Below are positions 16,263 to 24,691 of a stretch of DNA of 45,594 nucleotides, piece by piece. The notes beneath the pieces were generated by a model. That model was given only the letters and a program-made list of their open reading frames with translations. It made no database searches and was not told the origin of the DNA. Position 1 is the first letter of the stretch, and each line of letters starts with the position of its first letter. Origin of the DNA: Alphaproteobacteria bacterium. GTDB lineage: Bacteria > Pseudomonadota > Alphaproteobacteria > RF32 > CAG-239. The stretch lies in contig JAFVWM010000006.1 of NCBI GenBank assembly GCA_017501665.1, positions 1 to 45,594 on the forward strand. The letters run 5' to 3'. Position numbers and translations under genes: made by a program.

Positions 16263-16987
16263 GAAATACTTCTCGATAAAGTTAAAGAGTATATTGATTT
16301 CGGCTTGGCTGACTTAATAGCTTTTGCACACTCATTTAAGGTTGATCCGGTTGTTAAAACATCATCAATAAGTAATACTTTTTTACCTTTTAATTTTTCA
16401 GGATATTTAAGACTAAACGCATCTTTTAAGTTTATTAATCGTTCATTTACATTACATTCGACCTGAGCTTTGGTCTTTTTTCTTTTTATAAGATTTTTGT
16501 AGTCAACTTCGATGTTTGTGATGTTTCCGAGTTCTTTTGCTAAAAGCGATGATTGATTATAGCGACGTTTTAACAGCCTTGTATAATGTAACGGAACGGG
16601 TATGATAATGTCTATACCTTCGGCAAATACATCTTTTCCGGCCACATATAACATTTTGGCTAAGAATGGTGCCAAGTCGGTTTTATCATAAAACTTAAAA
16701 TCTAAAATAAGTTTTTTGGAGAATTCATCGTACAAAAATGCCGAGCGTATCATACGAAATATTATTTTGTTTTTATGTCTTAAGCAATTTCCGCATAATA
16801 TTTTTTTATTCTCGTTGCTTTCTTGTTCAAATAAAGGAGCTCCGCATTTGTAGCAAACAGCCTTGTTTAAAAATTCAATTTTTGAAATACATTCATCACA
16901 AATTCCTTTGTCTTCATCCAAAACTTTTTCGCACATATAACAACGTGGCGGAAGGATAAAATTTATGATGTCTTTAATAAAACTCAT
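16259..16987 (-). CDS. comF: ComF-family phosphoribosyltransferase-like protein
   Basis: A 242-residue protein with N-terminal zinc-binding cysteine pairs (CYMC, CDEC, CYKCG, CGNC within residues 16-70) and a C-terminal PRTase domain. The latter includes IIIPVPLHYTRLLKRRYNQS and the PRPP-binding motif VLLIDDVLTTGSTL. ComF proteins act in DNA uptake in naturally competent bacteria; the family is also called GntX. Its ATG overlaps the sucD stop (ATGA), so it is the last gene of the GNAT-vanX-sufE-sucCD-comF operon. Confidence 0.9.
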   Translation of the reverse strand: MSFIKDIINFILPPRCYMCEKVLDEDKGICDECISKIEFLNKAVCYKCGAPLFEQESNENKKILCGNCLRHKNKIIFRMIRSAFLYDEFSKKLILDFKFYDKTDLAPFLAKMLYVAGKDVFAEGIDIIIPVPLHYTRLLKRRYNQSSLLAKELGNITNIEVDYKNLIKRKKTKAQVECNVNERLINLKDAFSLKYPEKLKGKKVLLIDDVLTTGSTLNECAKAIKSAKPKSIYSLTLSRSIS

Positions 16988-17853
16988 TTAAATTTTGCCA
17001 ACTCAAGATGAATGTCGTTAACATTGTCGACAACGATCATACCGGCAGAACTTAATATATCTGCTTTATCCAAAACAGATACATACCCATTGGTCAGCAC
17101 ATCTCCGGCATATCCCATTTTGTGTCCGAAATGCATTGCATTTCCGGCAACAAATGCTATTACCGGCTTTTTATTTGTGATATTTTTATACCAATCGGCA
17201 GCAACCTCTTCAAAACCACCGCCAAGTTGACCGATCATTACTATTGCTTTAGTATTTTCATCATCATGAAAAGCTTTCAGGGCATCAATAAAATCTATTC
17301 CGATTAAAACATCATCACCAAGTCCTACAACAGTAGATTGCCCCATGTCGGCACGATTTACTTCCAAAACACCTTCGTAAGTCAATGTTGAAGATCGTGA
17401 TACTACACCTATATTACCTTTTTTATGAATATTTTCGGGAAAAATTCCTAATCTTGCTTCTTTGGGAGTAATTATTCCCGGAGTGTTGGGACCTATAAAT
17501 TTAGTTTTAGATCCTTTCAACATAGCTTTGATTTCAAGCATATCTTTTAGAGGAACTCTGTCGGTTATACTTACAACTACATCCAACTCGGCTTCAATAG
17601 CTTCTCTTGCGGCTACTTTTACGGCTTTGGGAGGAACATACATAACACTTGCTGTTGCTTGAGTTTCTTTAACAGCTTCTTTTACTGTATCAAAAACAGG
17701 TAAATTGAGATGCATGGAACCTCCTTTGCCGGGAGTTGTCCCTCCTACAATTTTTGTACCATATTCGAGTGAACGTTGAATATGAAAAGAAGCTTGCGTA
17801 CCTGTAATACCTTGGCATATGGCTTTGGTATTTTTATCCACAAAAATAGACAT
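16984..17853 (-). CDS. sucD: Succinyl-CoA ligase alpha-like subunit without active-site His
   Basis: Clear homologue of the alpha subunit: CoA-binding start GITGTQASFH (15-24), NTPGIITP and the overall 289-residue length. However, the phosphohistidine motif normally read as MGHAG is MGYAG here, with Tyr248 in place of His. The glutamate in the IGEIGG motif is also changed, to Gln209 (IGQLGGGFEE). GGDP(V/F) is GDDV. The phosphoryl relay therefore seems to be lost. The codon is TAT and the frame is intact, so this is not a simple pseudogene. It follows sucC directly; its true substrate or role is open. Confidence 0.8.
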   Translation of the reverse strand: MSIFVDKNTKAICQGITGTQASFHIQRSLEYGTKIVGGTTPGKGGSMHLNLPVFDTVKEAVKETQATASVMYVPPKAVKVAAREAIEAELDVVVSITDRVPLKDMLEIKAMLKGSKTKFIGPNTPGIITPKEARLGIFPENIHKKGNIGVVSRSSTLTYEGVLEVNRADMGQSTVVGLGDDVLIGIDFIDALKAFHDDENTKAIVMIGQLGGGFEEVAADWYKNITNKKPVIAFVAGNAMHFGHKMGYAGDVLTNGYVSVLDKADILSSAGMIVVDNVNDIHLELAKFK

Positions 17854-19056
17854 CTATGATACCTCCTCCATTGCTTTGGCAAGCTTTTCAACGGATTCTT
17901 CCATACTATCAGCCCAAATTACCGGCAATCGCGAATTTTCCAAAATCTCTTTTGCAATATCTTTGTTAGTACCTTCAAAACGAATAACCATCGGAACATT
18001 TAAGCCAACCTCTGATGCGGCAGCCACAATACCGTCGGCAATTAAATTACATCTGACAAATCCGCCTAAAATGTTTAACAAAATACCTTCTACTCTGGGG
18101 TTAGTCATAATTATTTTTATTCCGGAGGCGATTTTGTCTTTATCGACACCGCCCTTTACATTAATAAAACATGCAGTTCCTATTGATTTTTCTTTAAGCA
18201 TATCCATTGCAGCTAAGGCTATTCCGTCACCGTTTACAATGCAACCGACAGAACCGTCAAACTCTCTGTATGTAAACTTATATTTCGAAGCATTTACTTC
18301 TCGTTCAGAGCTTTCGCTCTCATCTTTCAAACATGCTATTTTTACTTGACGATATAATGCATTATCATCTATCGACATCTTAGAATCCAGTGCTACAAGC
18401 TCACCATTTTTTAATAATCCGACCGGATTTATTTCTATCATTGAGGCATCTGTTTGTAAAAATACCTTATGTATTCCATTTACCAAATTTTCCAAATGTT
18501 TGGCTGATCGTGGCGGTAACTTTAAGAAATCCATAACTTCTTTTACTTGCTCAGGTTTTGTATTTTGGGCAATACTTAACGGTATTTTTAATATCCTTTC
18601 AGGGTGAGACAGAGCCACTTTTATAATATCAGCATATAATAAAGGAGCAACCATTAAGGTTAATTCACCCTTTACTCTGTTTATGGCAACTGACATATAA
18701 AAATATTTTTCTACTTTTATGTAGTTTTCTACATAAATTCGATTAACTTTCTTTCCTTGAGGGCCGGTTTGTATTGTTACCAATGTTGCACCCAACATTT
18801 GTTTGGCATTTTCCAATATTTTCTTTTTAGACTTAATAAGACGTATACCACCGCCTTCACCTCTGTCTTTTTCAATAAAATATCCTTTATCTCGAGCACT
18901 TGATTGAATTTGTGCTTTAAGCATCCAAGGGCCTGTTTTTGAAAGTTTTTCGGCCGCTGATTTTGCTTCATTAGGAGTATAAGCAATTATTCCTTTGGGA
19001 ATTTTTATACCATATTCGCTTAATATTTTTTTTGCCTGATACTCATGTATATTCAT
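17854..19056 (-). CDS. sucC: Succinyl-CoA ligase beta-like subunit, divergent
   Basis: A 400-residue ATP-grasp protein beginning MNIHEYQAKKILSEYG, as in SucC, and retaining MIEINPVGLL (Mg-site Glu) and the NILGGFVRCNLIADGI region. Several conserved loops differ: the HAGGRGKAGGV loop has become QSSARDKGYFIEKDRGEGGG, with an insertion; the STEGG-type loop is APLLYAD; and the phosphate-binding DVGGGA motif is NVKGGV. It abuts sucD, which lacks the phosphohistidine. The two subunits have evidently co-diverged. It lies 18 nt after sufE in the same operon. Confidence 0.8.
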   Translation of the reverse strand: MNIHEYQAKKILSEYGIKIPKGIIAYTPNEAKSAAEKLSKTGPWMLKAQIQSSARDKGYFIEKDRGEGGGIRLIKSKKKILENAKQMLGATLVTIQTGPQGKKVNRIYVENYIKVEKYFYMSVAINRVKGELTLMVAPLLYADIIKVALSHPERILKIPLSIAQNTKPEQVKEVMDFLKLPPRSAKHLENLVNGIHKVFLQTDASMIEINPVGLLKNGELVALDSKMSIDDNALYRQVKIACLKDESESSEREVNASKYKFTYREFDGSVGCIVNGDGIALAAMDMLKEKSIGTACFINVKGGVDKDKIASGIKIIMTNPRVEGILLNILGGFVRCNLIADGIVAAASEVGLNVPMVIRFEGTNKDIAKEILENSRLPVIWADSMEESVEKLAKAMEEVS

Positions 19057-19074
19057 AAATAAAGACCTTCCGAT

Positions 19075-19476
19075 TTATAAAACAGAGGCATAATGTTTAA
19101 TTTTTTCAATCATTGCTTCCAAGCCGTTACGACGCGACGGGCTTAAATGTTCTTGCAACCCTATTGAAGCAAAAATATCATTAATTGCAAGGCTTTTTAT
19201 TTCACTTGAGGTTAAGTTGTTATATATCATCAAAACTATGGCTATTAAACCCTTAACTATCATGGCATCGCTATCGCCGATAAATTTTAAAGTGCCATCA
19301 TTTTGTTTTTGAGGAACCAACCAAACTTGTGACTGGCATCCTTTTACTTGCCAATCCGGTGTGTGAAATTCTTCGGCTAAAGGATCTAATTTTTCACCAA
19401 GCTCTATTATGTATTTATACTTGTCTTCCCACGAATCTAAAAATTCAAAATTTTCAATCAACTCTTCTATTTTCAT
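19075..19476 (-). CDS. sufE: Cysteine desulfuration protein SufE
   Basis: A 133-residue sulfur acceptor that takes the persulfide from SufS and passes it to SufB. The active Cys47 lies in VKGCQSQVWL, and the TPDW and LSPSRRNGLEAM motifs are typical. It is separated from the suf operon by three genes and instead sits between the VanX-like gene (ATGA overlap) and sucC. That placement suggests the operons were rearranged. Confidence 0.95.
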   Translation of the reverse strand: MKIEELIENFEFLDSWEDKYKYIIELGEKLDPLAEEFHTPDWQVKGCQSQVWLVPQKQNDGTLKFIGDSDAMIVKGLIAIVLMIYNNLTSSEIKSLAINDIFASIGLQEHLSPSRRNGLEAMIEKIKHYASVL

Positions 19477-20105
19477 AAATCCATCTTTCCGAAAATTGCT
19501 ATTTTAGAACCGGTTAATTTTGCCCATAGCCTGTCACCGAATGAATAATGCCACCATTCCGACGGATAATTAACGAAACCCACTTCACTTAAAGCATTAT
19601 TTAGTATTTTTCTGTTTTTTTCAGCTTCCTTCGAAATATCCGGACAATCAAATTCTGCTGTGTTTTCAAATCCTCGTACTTGTCCCCCCATATCATATTC
19701 AACACCATTGTCATCAATCAATGATACATCTATGGCTGCACCTGATTGATGCCCGCTTCCTTGTCGATAAGGGTTGGCCACAAACTTGTCGCACAAGGCT
19801 ATAAAGTCTTCAGAATCGACTGACATATCCGGATTTTTTATTTTCTCTTTTTCTATGATTTCGTTCCATAACGTAATTTGCGAAGCCAACGGTCGATATG
19901 CTTCATAAATAATAAAATTGTATCCGGTCGGTAAATGATCTTTGGCTTTTAGCAACATCTCGTATATGTACTTGCGTATAAGCTTTACTTTTGTGTATTT
20001 ATCGTTAAAAAAAATGCCGTCGTTCTGTGATATTTCGACCATTTGAAACGAATCATCAATTTCTTGTATGAGTTTTGGTTCCGGAAGCAAGGCATCGCTA
20101 AACAT
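19473..20105 (-). CDS. D-alanyl-D-alanine dipeptidase (VanX/DdpX family)
   Basis: A 210-residue zinc dipeptidase of the peptidase M15D type. The zinc ligands and catalytic residues are in place: His119 and Asp126 (GSGHQSGAAIDVSL), Glu183 and His186 (SEWWHYSFGD), plus Arg71 in EAYRP. There is no signal peptide, so it would be cytoplasmic. Without vanH or vanA neighbours it more likely recycles D-Ala-D-Ala from peptidoglycan than provides glycopeptide resistance. It is coupled to sufE by an ATGA overlap and lies 1 nt after the GNAT gene. Confidence 0.9.
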   Translation of the reverse strand: MFSDALLPEPKLIQEIDDSFQMVEISQNDGIFFNDKYTKVKLIRKYIYEMLLKAKDHLPTGYNFIIYEAYRPLASQITLWNEIIEKEKIKNPDMSVDSEDFIALCDKFVANPYRQGSGHQSGAAIDVSLIDDNGVEYDMGGQVRGFENTAEFDCPDISKEAEKNRKILNNALSEVGFVNYPSEWWHYSFGDRLWAKLTGSKIAIFGKMDL

Positions 20106-20106
20106 A

Positions 20107-20784
20107 TTATTTCCTTTTTGCCTTATTATTTATCAACAAAGCTATCAAATCAGGCATTTTTTTATTAAACGGACAACTGCGATAAAAATCTTTTTTACTA
20201 ACTTCGAAAACGACCCTTGGTTCAGAATTACCATAGTGTGAGGCATCTTTATAGCCGACTTTTTTTCCGCCGATTTTTTCAATCAAATTACGTGAAAATT
20301 TATTATTAGGATGAGTTGTTACATCTAATTTGTCATATTTTTTAAAAAAATAGTGAGTTAAGCCTCTTACAGCTTCAATAGCATAACCTTTTGAGCCATA
20401 TTCAGGATTTATGAAATATCCCAAATCACCGTAAATTGTCTTTCCGTCTTCTTTAATCGGTAACATATCTATTGTGGTATTACCGATTAAGGTACCATCT
20501 TTTAACCTTACTGCCATACGATAGGTCGAACGAGGCTCGGCATTCTTTTCTTTATCAGCCTTAATAATAAAATCAGCGACTTTTTGACGTATTTTGGCAT
20601 TACGATTTTCTTCCTCTTTGGCAACCTGAAAGGTATAAAAAGGACAATATCCGTCAACATAATGAATATCGGCATTTTCATTTATCTTAAATGCGATTTG
20701 TTGCAAAGCCTCAAAATCAGAATTCTTAAATTCGTCGATTATCAGACGATCGGTTTCTATCGGTATAAAATTTTCTTTTTGCAT
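20107..20784 (-). CDS. GNAT-family N-acetyltransferase
   Basis: A 225-residue protein with the RimJ/RimL-type acetyltransferase layout: TDRLIIDEF near residue 11, GTLIGNTTIDML as central strands, YGDLGYFINPEYGSKGYAIEA as the acetyl-CoA-binding region, and NKFSRNLIEKIGGKKVGY toward the C-terminus. The acceptor substrate cannot be told from sequence. GAGG precedes the ATG. It is the first gene of the operon that runs through vanX-like, sufE, sucC, sucD and comF. Confidence 0.85.
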   Translation of the reverse strand: MQKENFIPIETDRLIIDEFKNSDFEALQQIAFKINENADIHYVDGYCPFYTFQVAKEEENRNAKIRQKVADFIIKADKEKNAEPRSTYRMAVRLKDGTLIGNTTIDMLPIKEDGKTIYGDLGYFINPEYGSKGYAIEAVRGLTHYFFKKYDKLDVTTHPNNKFSRNLIEKIGGKKVGYKDASHYGNSEPRVVFEVSKKDFYRSCPFNKKMPDLIALLINNKAKRK

Positions 20785-20890
20785 TGATCACGCCTCTATT
20801 TTTAGTTATTTAGTTAATAACATCAAAAAGGTAAAACTGCAATAAATATTTTGGGAAAATACATATAATATTAGCCAATATTAAAGATAA

Positions 20891-20930
20891 AAAATATGCA
20901 ACCAAGAAAATTTTCTTGGTTGCATATTTT
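20891..20930. terminator. Perfect 20-bp hairpin terminator
   Basis: A 40-nt perfect palindrome (AAAATATGCAACCAAGAAAA followed by its reverse complement), with T-rich sequence on both sides. It lies directly after the stop codon of the gene at 20935-21543 and ends that transcript. It also insulates the GNAT operon. Confidence 0.85.
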
Positions 20931-20934
20931 TTTA

Positions 20935-21543
20935 CTAGAAAGCTACGACAACACGGTCGTAACTGCGGGTATGGGTATTACTGCACCAATGCGCATCGCC
21001 AGTATCAAGACTGAAAGTACAGGCAGTATTCCGGTCATAGACATCAGAACACCAAAAAATACCTACACAATCTTTCTCGGCATCAATGCCATTCTTGCAA
21101 AGGAAAGCATCCATTTTTTGAATATTTTCCCTTAATTCCCTGCTCCAGATTTCCTTAAACAAAAGCACCTCCGTTGAAAGTAGCTTACCTTGCTTGCCAT
21201 TCAACCTGCAACTTTCGGCAAAGGATTTAACTTCGTACCATGTGGTACTTTCAACATTGTTATCACAACCACACTTCCTAGCAAGCACAATACCAGGCAT
21301 AATCTCATAGCCCCAGACCTCTTCTTTGCGTGCTAAATCTAGATATGGTAAAATCTCAAAATCATTTCCCTTTTTATAAACTATAGGGAAAATACTCTTG
21401 ATACCTTCTGAACGTGAAGTAGATTTAGAATCACCTGAGGATGAGTTACGACGTGATTGAAACCATTTTTCAATCTCTTCTTCATTCATTTTCAAAGAAA
21501 CGACAAATGCGTTTAATTTTTCAAATTTTTCGTTTAAATTCAT
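20935..21543 (-). CDS. Protein with DUF1566-like C-terminal domain
   Basis: A 202-residue protein without a signal peptide. The N-terminal half has a charged helical region and a Ser-rich linker (residues 32-46). The C-terminal half contains WYEVKSFAES, a long helix, then GIFWCSDVYDRNTACTFS and a closing SYDRVVVAF. This matches the pattern of DUF1566/C-type-lectin-like domains (a W-S-S-like motif, an aromatic strand and a terminal R-V-V). The last 40 residues are rich in Asn, Asp, Thr, Cys and Ser. The base composition looks less AT-rich than that of its neighbours. It splits the suf genes from sufE. Confidence 0.5.
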   Translation of the reverse strand: MNLNEKFEKLNAFVVSLKMNEEEIEKWFQSRRNSSSGDSKSTSRSEGIKSIFPIVYKKGNDFEILPYLDLARKEEVWGYEIMPGIVLARKCGCDNNVESTTWYEVKSFAESCRLNGKQGKLLSTEVLLFKEIWSRELRENIQKMDAFLCKNGIDAEKDCVGIFWCSDVYDRNTACTFSLDTGDAHWCSNTHTRSYDRVVVAF

Positions 21544-21678
21544 GTTGATGTTGTCGGTTATTAAGCATCGACCCCTCGCTTTTATTATGTATACTTTTTT
21601 TTAACACCCAATATTATCATGAAAACAAACAGTGTTATCCGACACAATCCTTCCACAATAATATTTTGAATTTAGTCG

Positions 21679-21707
21679 TATCTAATCACACTTATACTAT
21701 AAGTCAA
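21679..21707 (-). promoter_or_regulatory. Candidate promoter for the DUF1566-like gene
   Basis: On the minus strand TTGACT (21702-21707) and TAGATA (21679-21684) are 17 nt apart, about 135 nt before the start codon at 21543. The rest of the 242-bp gap shows no gene. Confidence 0.4.
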
Positions 21708-21785
21708 GTATTTTTAACTGTTTTTGTCTATATGTCCGTATATATAATGGTGCTTTTTTAATGTATTGTTTTATTCTATATATTA

Positions 21786-22175
21786 CTAAAAAAGTTCAAA
21801 CATTTCTTTGGCTTCATCGCTTAGATTTGCTAAGCTCCATGCCGGTTCCCAAACTATTTTTACTTCGACTTCACCAACACCTTCCAATGAAGCTACCGCA
21901 TCGGCTGCCTGTTGAGGCAATACGCCTGCCACAGGACACATCGGCGAAGTTACGGTCATCTCAATATAAACATCGGCATTTGCTTTTTGCTCAATTTTAT
22001 AAACCAAGCCCATGTCCCATATATTTATCATAATTTCGGGATCTGATACGGTTTTTAAAGCCTCGATAACAGCTTCACGAGTAGCTGTTTTTTCACCTTC
22101 TTTTATCGGTGCACCGGCTTTGGCAACATAATCTTTCTTGTAATCATCAGGATTTATATCCGTAATTTCTTCCAT
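21786..22175 (-). CDS. sufT: SufT / MIP18-family Fe-S assembly protein
   Basis: A 129-residue DUF59 protein. The core reads SDPEIMINIWDMGLVYKIE and MTVTSPMCPVAGVLPQ, including the conserved Cys in the P-M-C-P motif, and it ends with VWEPAWSLANLSDEAKEMF. SufT proteins assist Fe-S cluster maturation. It is the last gene of the suf operon, 14 nt after sufS. Confidence 0.92.
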   Translation of the reverse strand: MEEITDINPDDYKKDYVAKAGAPIKEGEKTATREAVIEALKTVSDPEIMINIWDMGLVYKIEQKANADVYIEMTVTSPMCPVAGVLPQQAADAVASLEGVGEVEVKIVWEPAWSLANLSDEAKEMFELF

Positions 22176-22189
22176 CGTTATAAAAGTCC

Positions 22190-23404
22190 TTAAAAAAATG
22201 TTTTTGCTTTATTTATGGCTTGGCATAAGATGTCTATATCTTCTTTTGTATTGTACAAACCAAAACTTGCTCTTACAACCGATTCATACCCCATACGTCG
22301 AACAAGAGGTGCTGCGCAATGATGCCCGACTCTTACCGAAATACCCTCTTTGTTTAAGATAAAAGCCAAATCTTGCGGATGAATTTTATCAACTACAAAG
22401 GAAAATACTCCGCCCTTGTCTTTGGCGGTTCCGACTAGTTTTAACCCCTTAATTTGCGACAACTTTTCGGTTGCATATAAAGTTAATTCTTTTTCATGTT
22501 TAGCAATATTTTCTAAACCTAAGCCCATCATATACTCTAAAGCTTTAGCCAAACCTATCGCTTGTACAATAGCCGGTGTGCCTGCTTCGAATCTTGCCGG
22601 CGGAACATCATAGGTTGTTGATTGGTAGGTTACAATATTTACCATATCGCCACCATATTGATAAGGTGGCATTGTATCTAATATATCATATTTGCCATAT
22701 AATACGCCAATACCCGTCGGTCCATAAGTTTTGTGTCCCGAAAAAGCTAAAAAGTCACAATCCAAATCTTGAACATCTATCTTTTGGTGTACGGCTAATT
22801 GACAAGCGTCGACCAAAACTTTGGCTCCGACCTTGTGCGATGCCGATATTATTTTTTTCAATGGTAAAATTGTACCCAAAACATTGGACATACCGCTTAA
22901 TGCCACAAGTTTTGTCTTGCCTGAAAGCATATTTTTAAATTCGTCAAAATTAAACGAGCCATCATCATCTATTTTGCAAATTTTGAGTTCAAAGCCTATT
23001 TCGTCTCGTAAAACCTGCCAAGGTACCAAATTGGCATGATGCTCAAGTTCGGTTATAATAACCTCGTCGATTTTGCTCAAAAACTTTTTACCCCAAGTGG
23101 ATGCCACCAAATTTATTGCCTCGGTTGCGTTGCGAGTAAATACTATTTCATCAGACTTAGCCGTATTTAAGAACTTTTGAACCGTTTTGCGGGCTTGTTC
23201 GTACTTATAGGTTATTTCTTCAGATAAAAAATAGGAACCGCGGTGAACATTGGCATATTCTTTGGTATAAGTATCTACTATGGCATCAATCACACATTGC
23301 GGTTTTTGCGCCGAAGCTCCAGAATCGAGAAAAGTATTGTTTTTTTGGTTTACCTTAATATTAAATATAGGAAAATCTTTTCTTATCTTTTCTACATCGT
23401 ACAT
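22190..23404 (-). CDS. sufS: Cysteine desulfurase SufS
   Basis: PLP enzyme that removes sulfur from cysteine for Fe-S cluster assembly. From the ATG at 23404 it is 404 residues. The PLP lysine is Lys225 in FSGHKTYGPTG, and the persulfide Cys363 is in RVGHHCAAPL. EHHANLVPWQ and the RFEAGTPAIV motif are typical of the SufS class. A TTG at 23428, directly after the sufD stop, would add eight residues. I prefer the ATG because MYDVEKIRKDFPIF is the usual family start and GGGCGAG precedes it. Confidence 0.95.
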   Translation of the reverse strand: MYDVEKIRKDFPIFNIKVNQKNNTFLDSGASAQKPQCVIDAIVDTYTKEYANVHRGSYFLSEEITYKYEQARKTVQKFLNTAKSDEIVFTRNATEAINLVASTWGKKFLSKIDEVIITELEHHANLVPWQVLRDEIGFELKICKIDDDGSFNFDEFKNMLSGKTKLVALSGMSNVLGTILPLKKIISASHKVGAKVLVDACQLAVHQKIDVQDLDCDFLAFSGHKTYGPTGIGVLYGKYDILDTMPPYQYGGDMVNIVTYQSTTYDVPPARFEAGTPAIVQAIGLAKALEYMMGLGLENIAKHEKELTLYATEKLSQIKGLKLVGTAKDKGGVFSFVVDKIHPQDLAFILNKEGISVRVGHHCAAPLVRRMGYESVVRASFGLYNTKEDIDILCQAINKAKTFF

Positions 23405-23428
23405 AATTGCTCGCCCTTGTTTTATCAA

Positions 23429-24691
23429 TCACTCACTTTTATTGCTATTTAGTGATAATTTAATCCATTCAATGATTTTTTCATCATCTACTTTAGCAAT
23501 AACATCATTAAGATAGGCTTCTATCAACATTTGTTTAGCCTCATCTTCGGAAATTCCTCGTGATTGCATATAAAAAAGCTGTTCTTTATCAAGTTCACCG
23601 CAAGCCGAACCATGCGAACATTTTACATCGTCGGCAAAAATTTCTAATTCGGGCTTAACATCAACTTCGGCATCGTCGGTTAAAAGCATTGCCTTGTGTA
23701 ACTGATAACCTTCGGTTTTAACGGCATTTGGTGAAATATGAATTTTGCCTTGGAACACGCCTTTAGCCTGACCTCCGACTACACCTTTGACTAATTGCGA
23801 TGATGTAGTATAAGGTTTTAGGTGGTTAATGTTTGTGGTTGTATCGATAGTTGCCCATCCGTTCATAATATATGCGGAATCTACCGTTGCATGAGCTCCT
23901 TTTTCAGATAATTCAACATAGCTTTCGTTTCGAGCCATATCAGCGCCTTTTTGCAAACAAAAACTTTTGTACGATGCATTGTCCTCAACTTTTACGGCAT
24001 TAAAGGCAATATGTGCGGACTTAAAAGCCTCGTCTTGCAATTTGTAGTGTCTTAAATGTGAATTTTCTTCCAAATAAATTTCATTAACCACATTCATAAA
24101 ATATGATGATTTTACTTTGCCTTCATAATAAAAAGCTTCAACAATTTGTACGGAAGAATTTTTTTCAACATGTATAAGGTTGCGCAGATTATACATATCA
24201 TTTCGATCGGTACAAAGAGTTTCGTAAACTATGGTTAACGGTTTCTTTATATCAACATTTGAGCTGATATGAATATATACGCCTTCGTTTAAATAGCCGG
24301 TATTTAACGCTACAAAAGGATTTTCATCAACTTTGGCAATATTTGAAATTTTTTCGCGAACTTTCGGCGTAAACATTATGGCTTCGATAATCGGCATTAC
24401 CTCTATGCCTTGAGGTAAACTTGAGGTAAAGGGATTAAAAACACCATTGGTAAAATTTATTTGATAACAGTCAAACGGCAATTTTATATTGCTTGAAATA
24501 CTGATTAAATTTGACGGAGTATATGAAAACGGAGTTTCAAAAAAACGATTAGGTTTGGTATACTTCCAAGCTTCGGTTTTTGGAGTGGGAATACCTTGTT
24601 TGATAAAAGCATTTCTTCCTTTTGCTCTTATTTCTTTGAGCCAAGGTATTTCTTCGCCAATCAATTTTATGTCTTGTATCAAACCGTCCAT
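23429..24691 (-). CDS. sufD: Fe-S cluster assembly scaffold SufD
   Basis: A 420-residue SufBD-fold protein that forms the SufBC2D complex. N-terminal TPKTEAWKYTKPNRF and the C-terminal core (VKPELEIFADDVKCSHGSACG, then LFYMQSRGISEDEA) identify it. The CSHG motif is where SufD contributes to the cluster site. Its ATG overlaps the sufC stop by one base (TAATG). Confidence 0.95.
   Translation of the reverse strand: MDGLIQDIKLIGEEIPWLKEIRAKGRNAFIKQGIPTPKTEAWKYTKPNRFFETPFSYTPSNLISISSNIKLPFDCYQINFTNGVFNPFTSSLPQGIEVMPIIEAIMFTPKVREKISNIAKVDENPFVALNTGYLNEGVYIHISSNVDIKKPLTIVYETLCTDRNDMYNLRNLIHVEKNSSVQIVEAFYYEGKVKSSYFMNVVNEIYLEENSHLRHYKLQDEAFKSAHIAFNAVKVEDNASYKSFCLQKGADMARNESYVELSEKGAHATVDSAYIMNGWATIDTTTNINHLKPYTTSSQLVKGVVGGQAKGVFQGKIHISPNAVKTEGYQLHKAMLLTDDAEVDVKPELEIFADDVKCSHGSACGELDKEQLFYMQSRGISEDEAKQMLIEAYLNDVIAKVDDEKIIEWIKLSLNSNKSE

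Noticed and set aside
19473..20105. Glycopeptide resistance cluster from the VanX-like gene
   Set aside because: No vanH, ligase or two-component genes are nearby, and VanX relatives with recycling roles occur widely.
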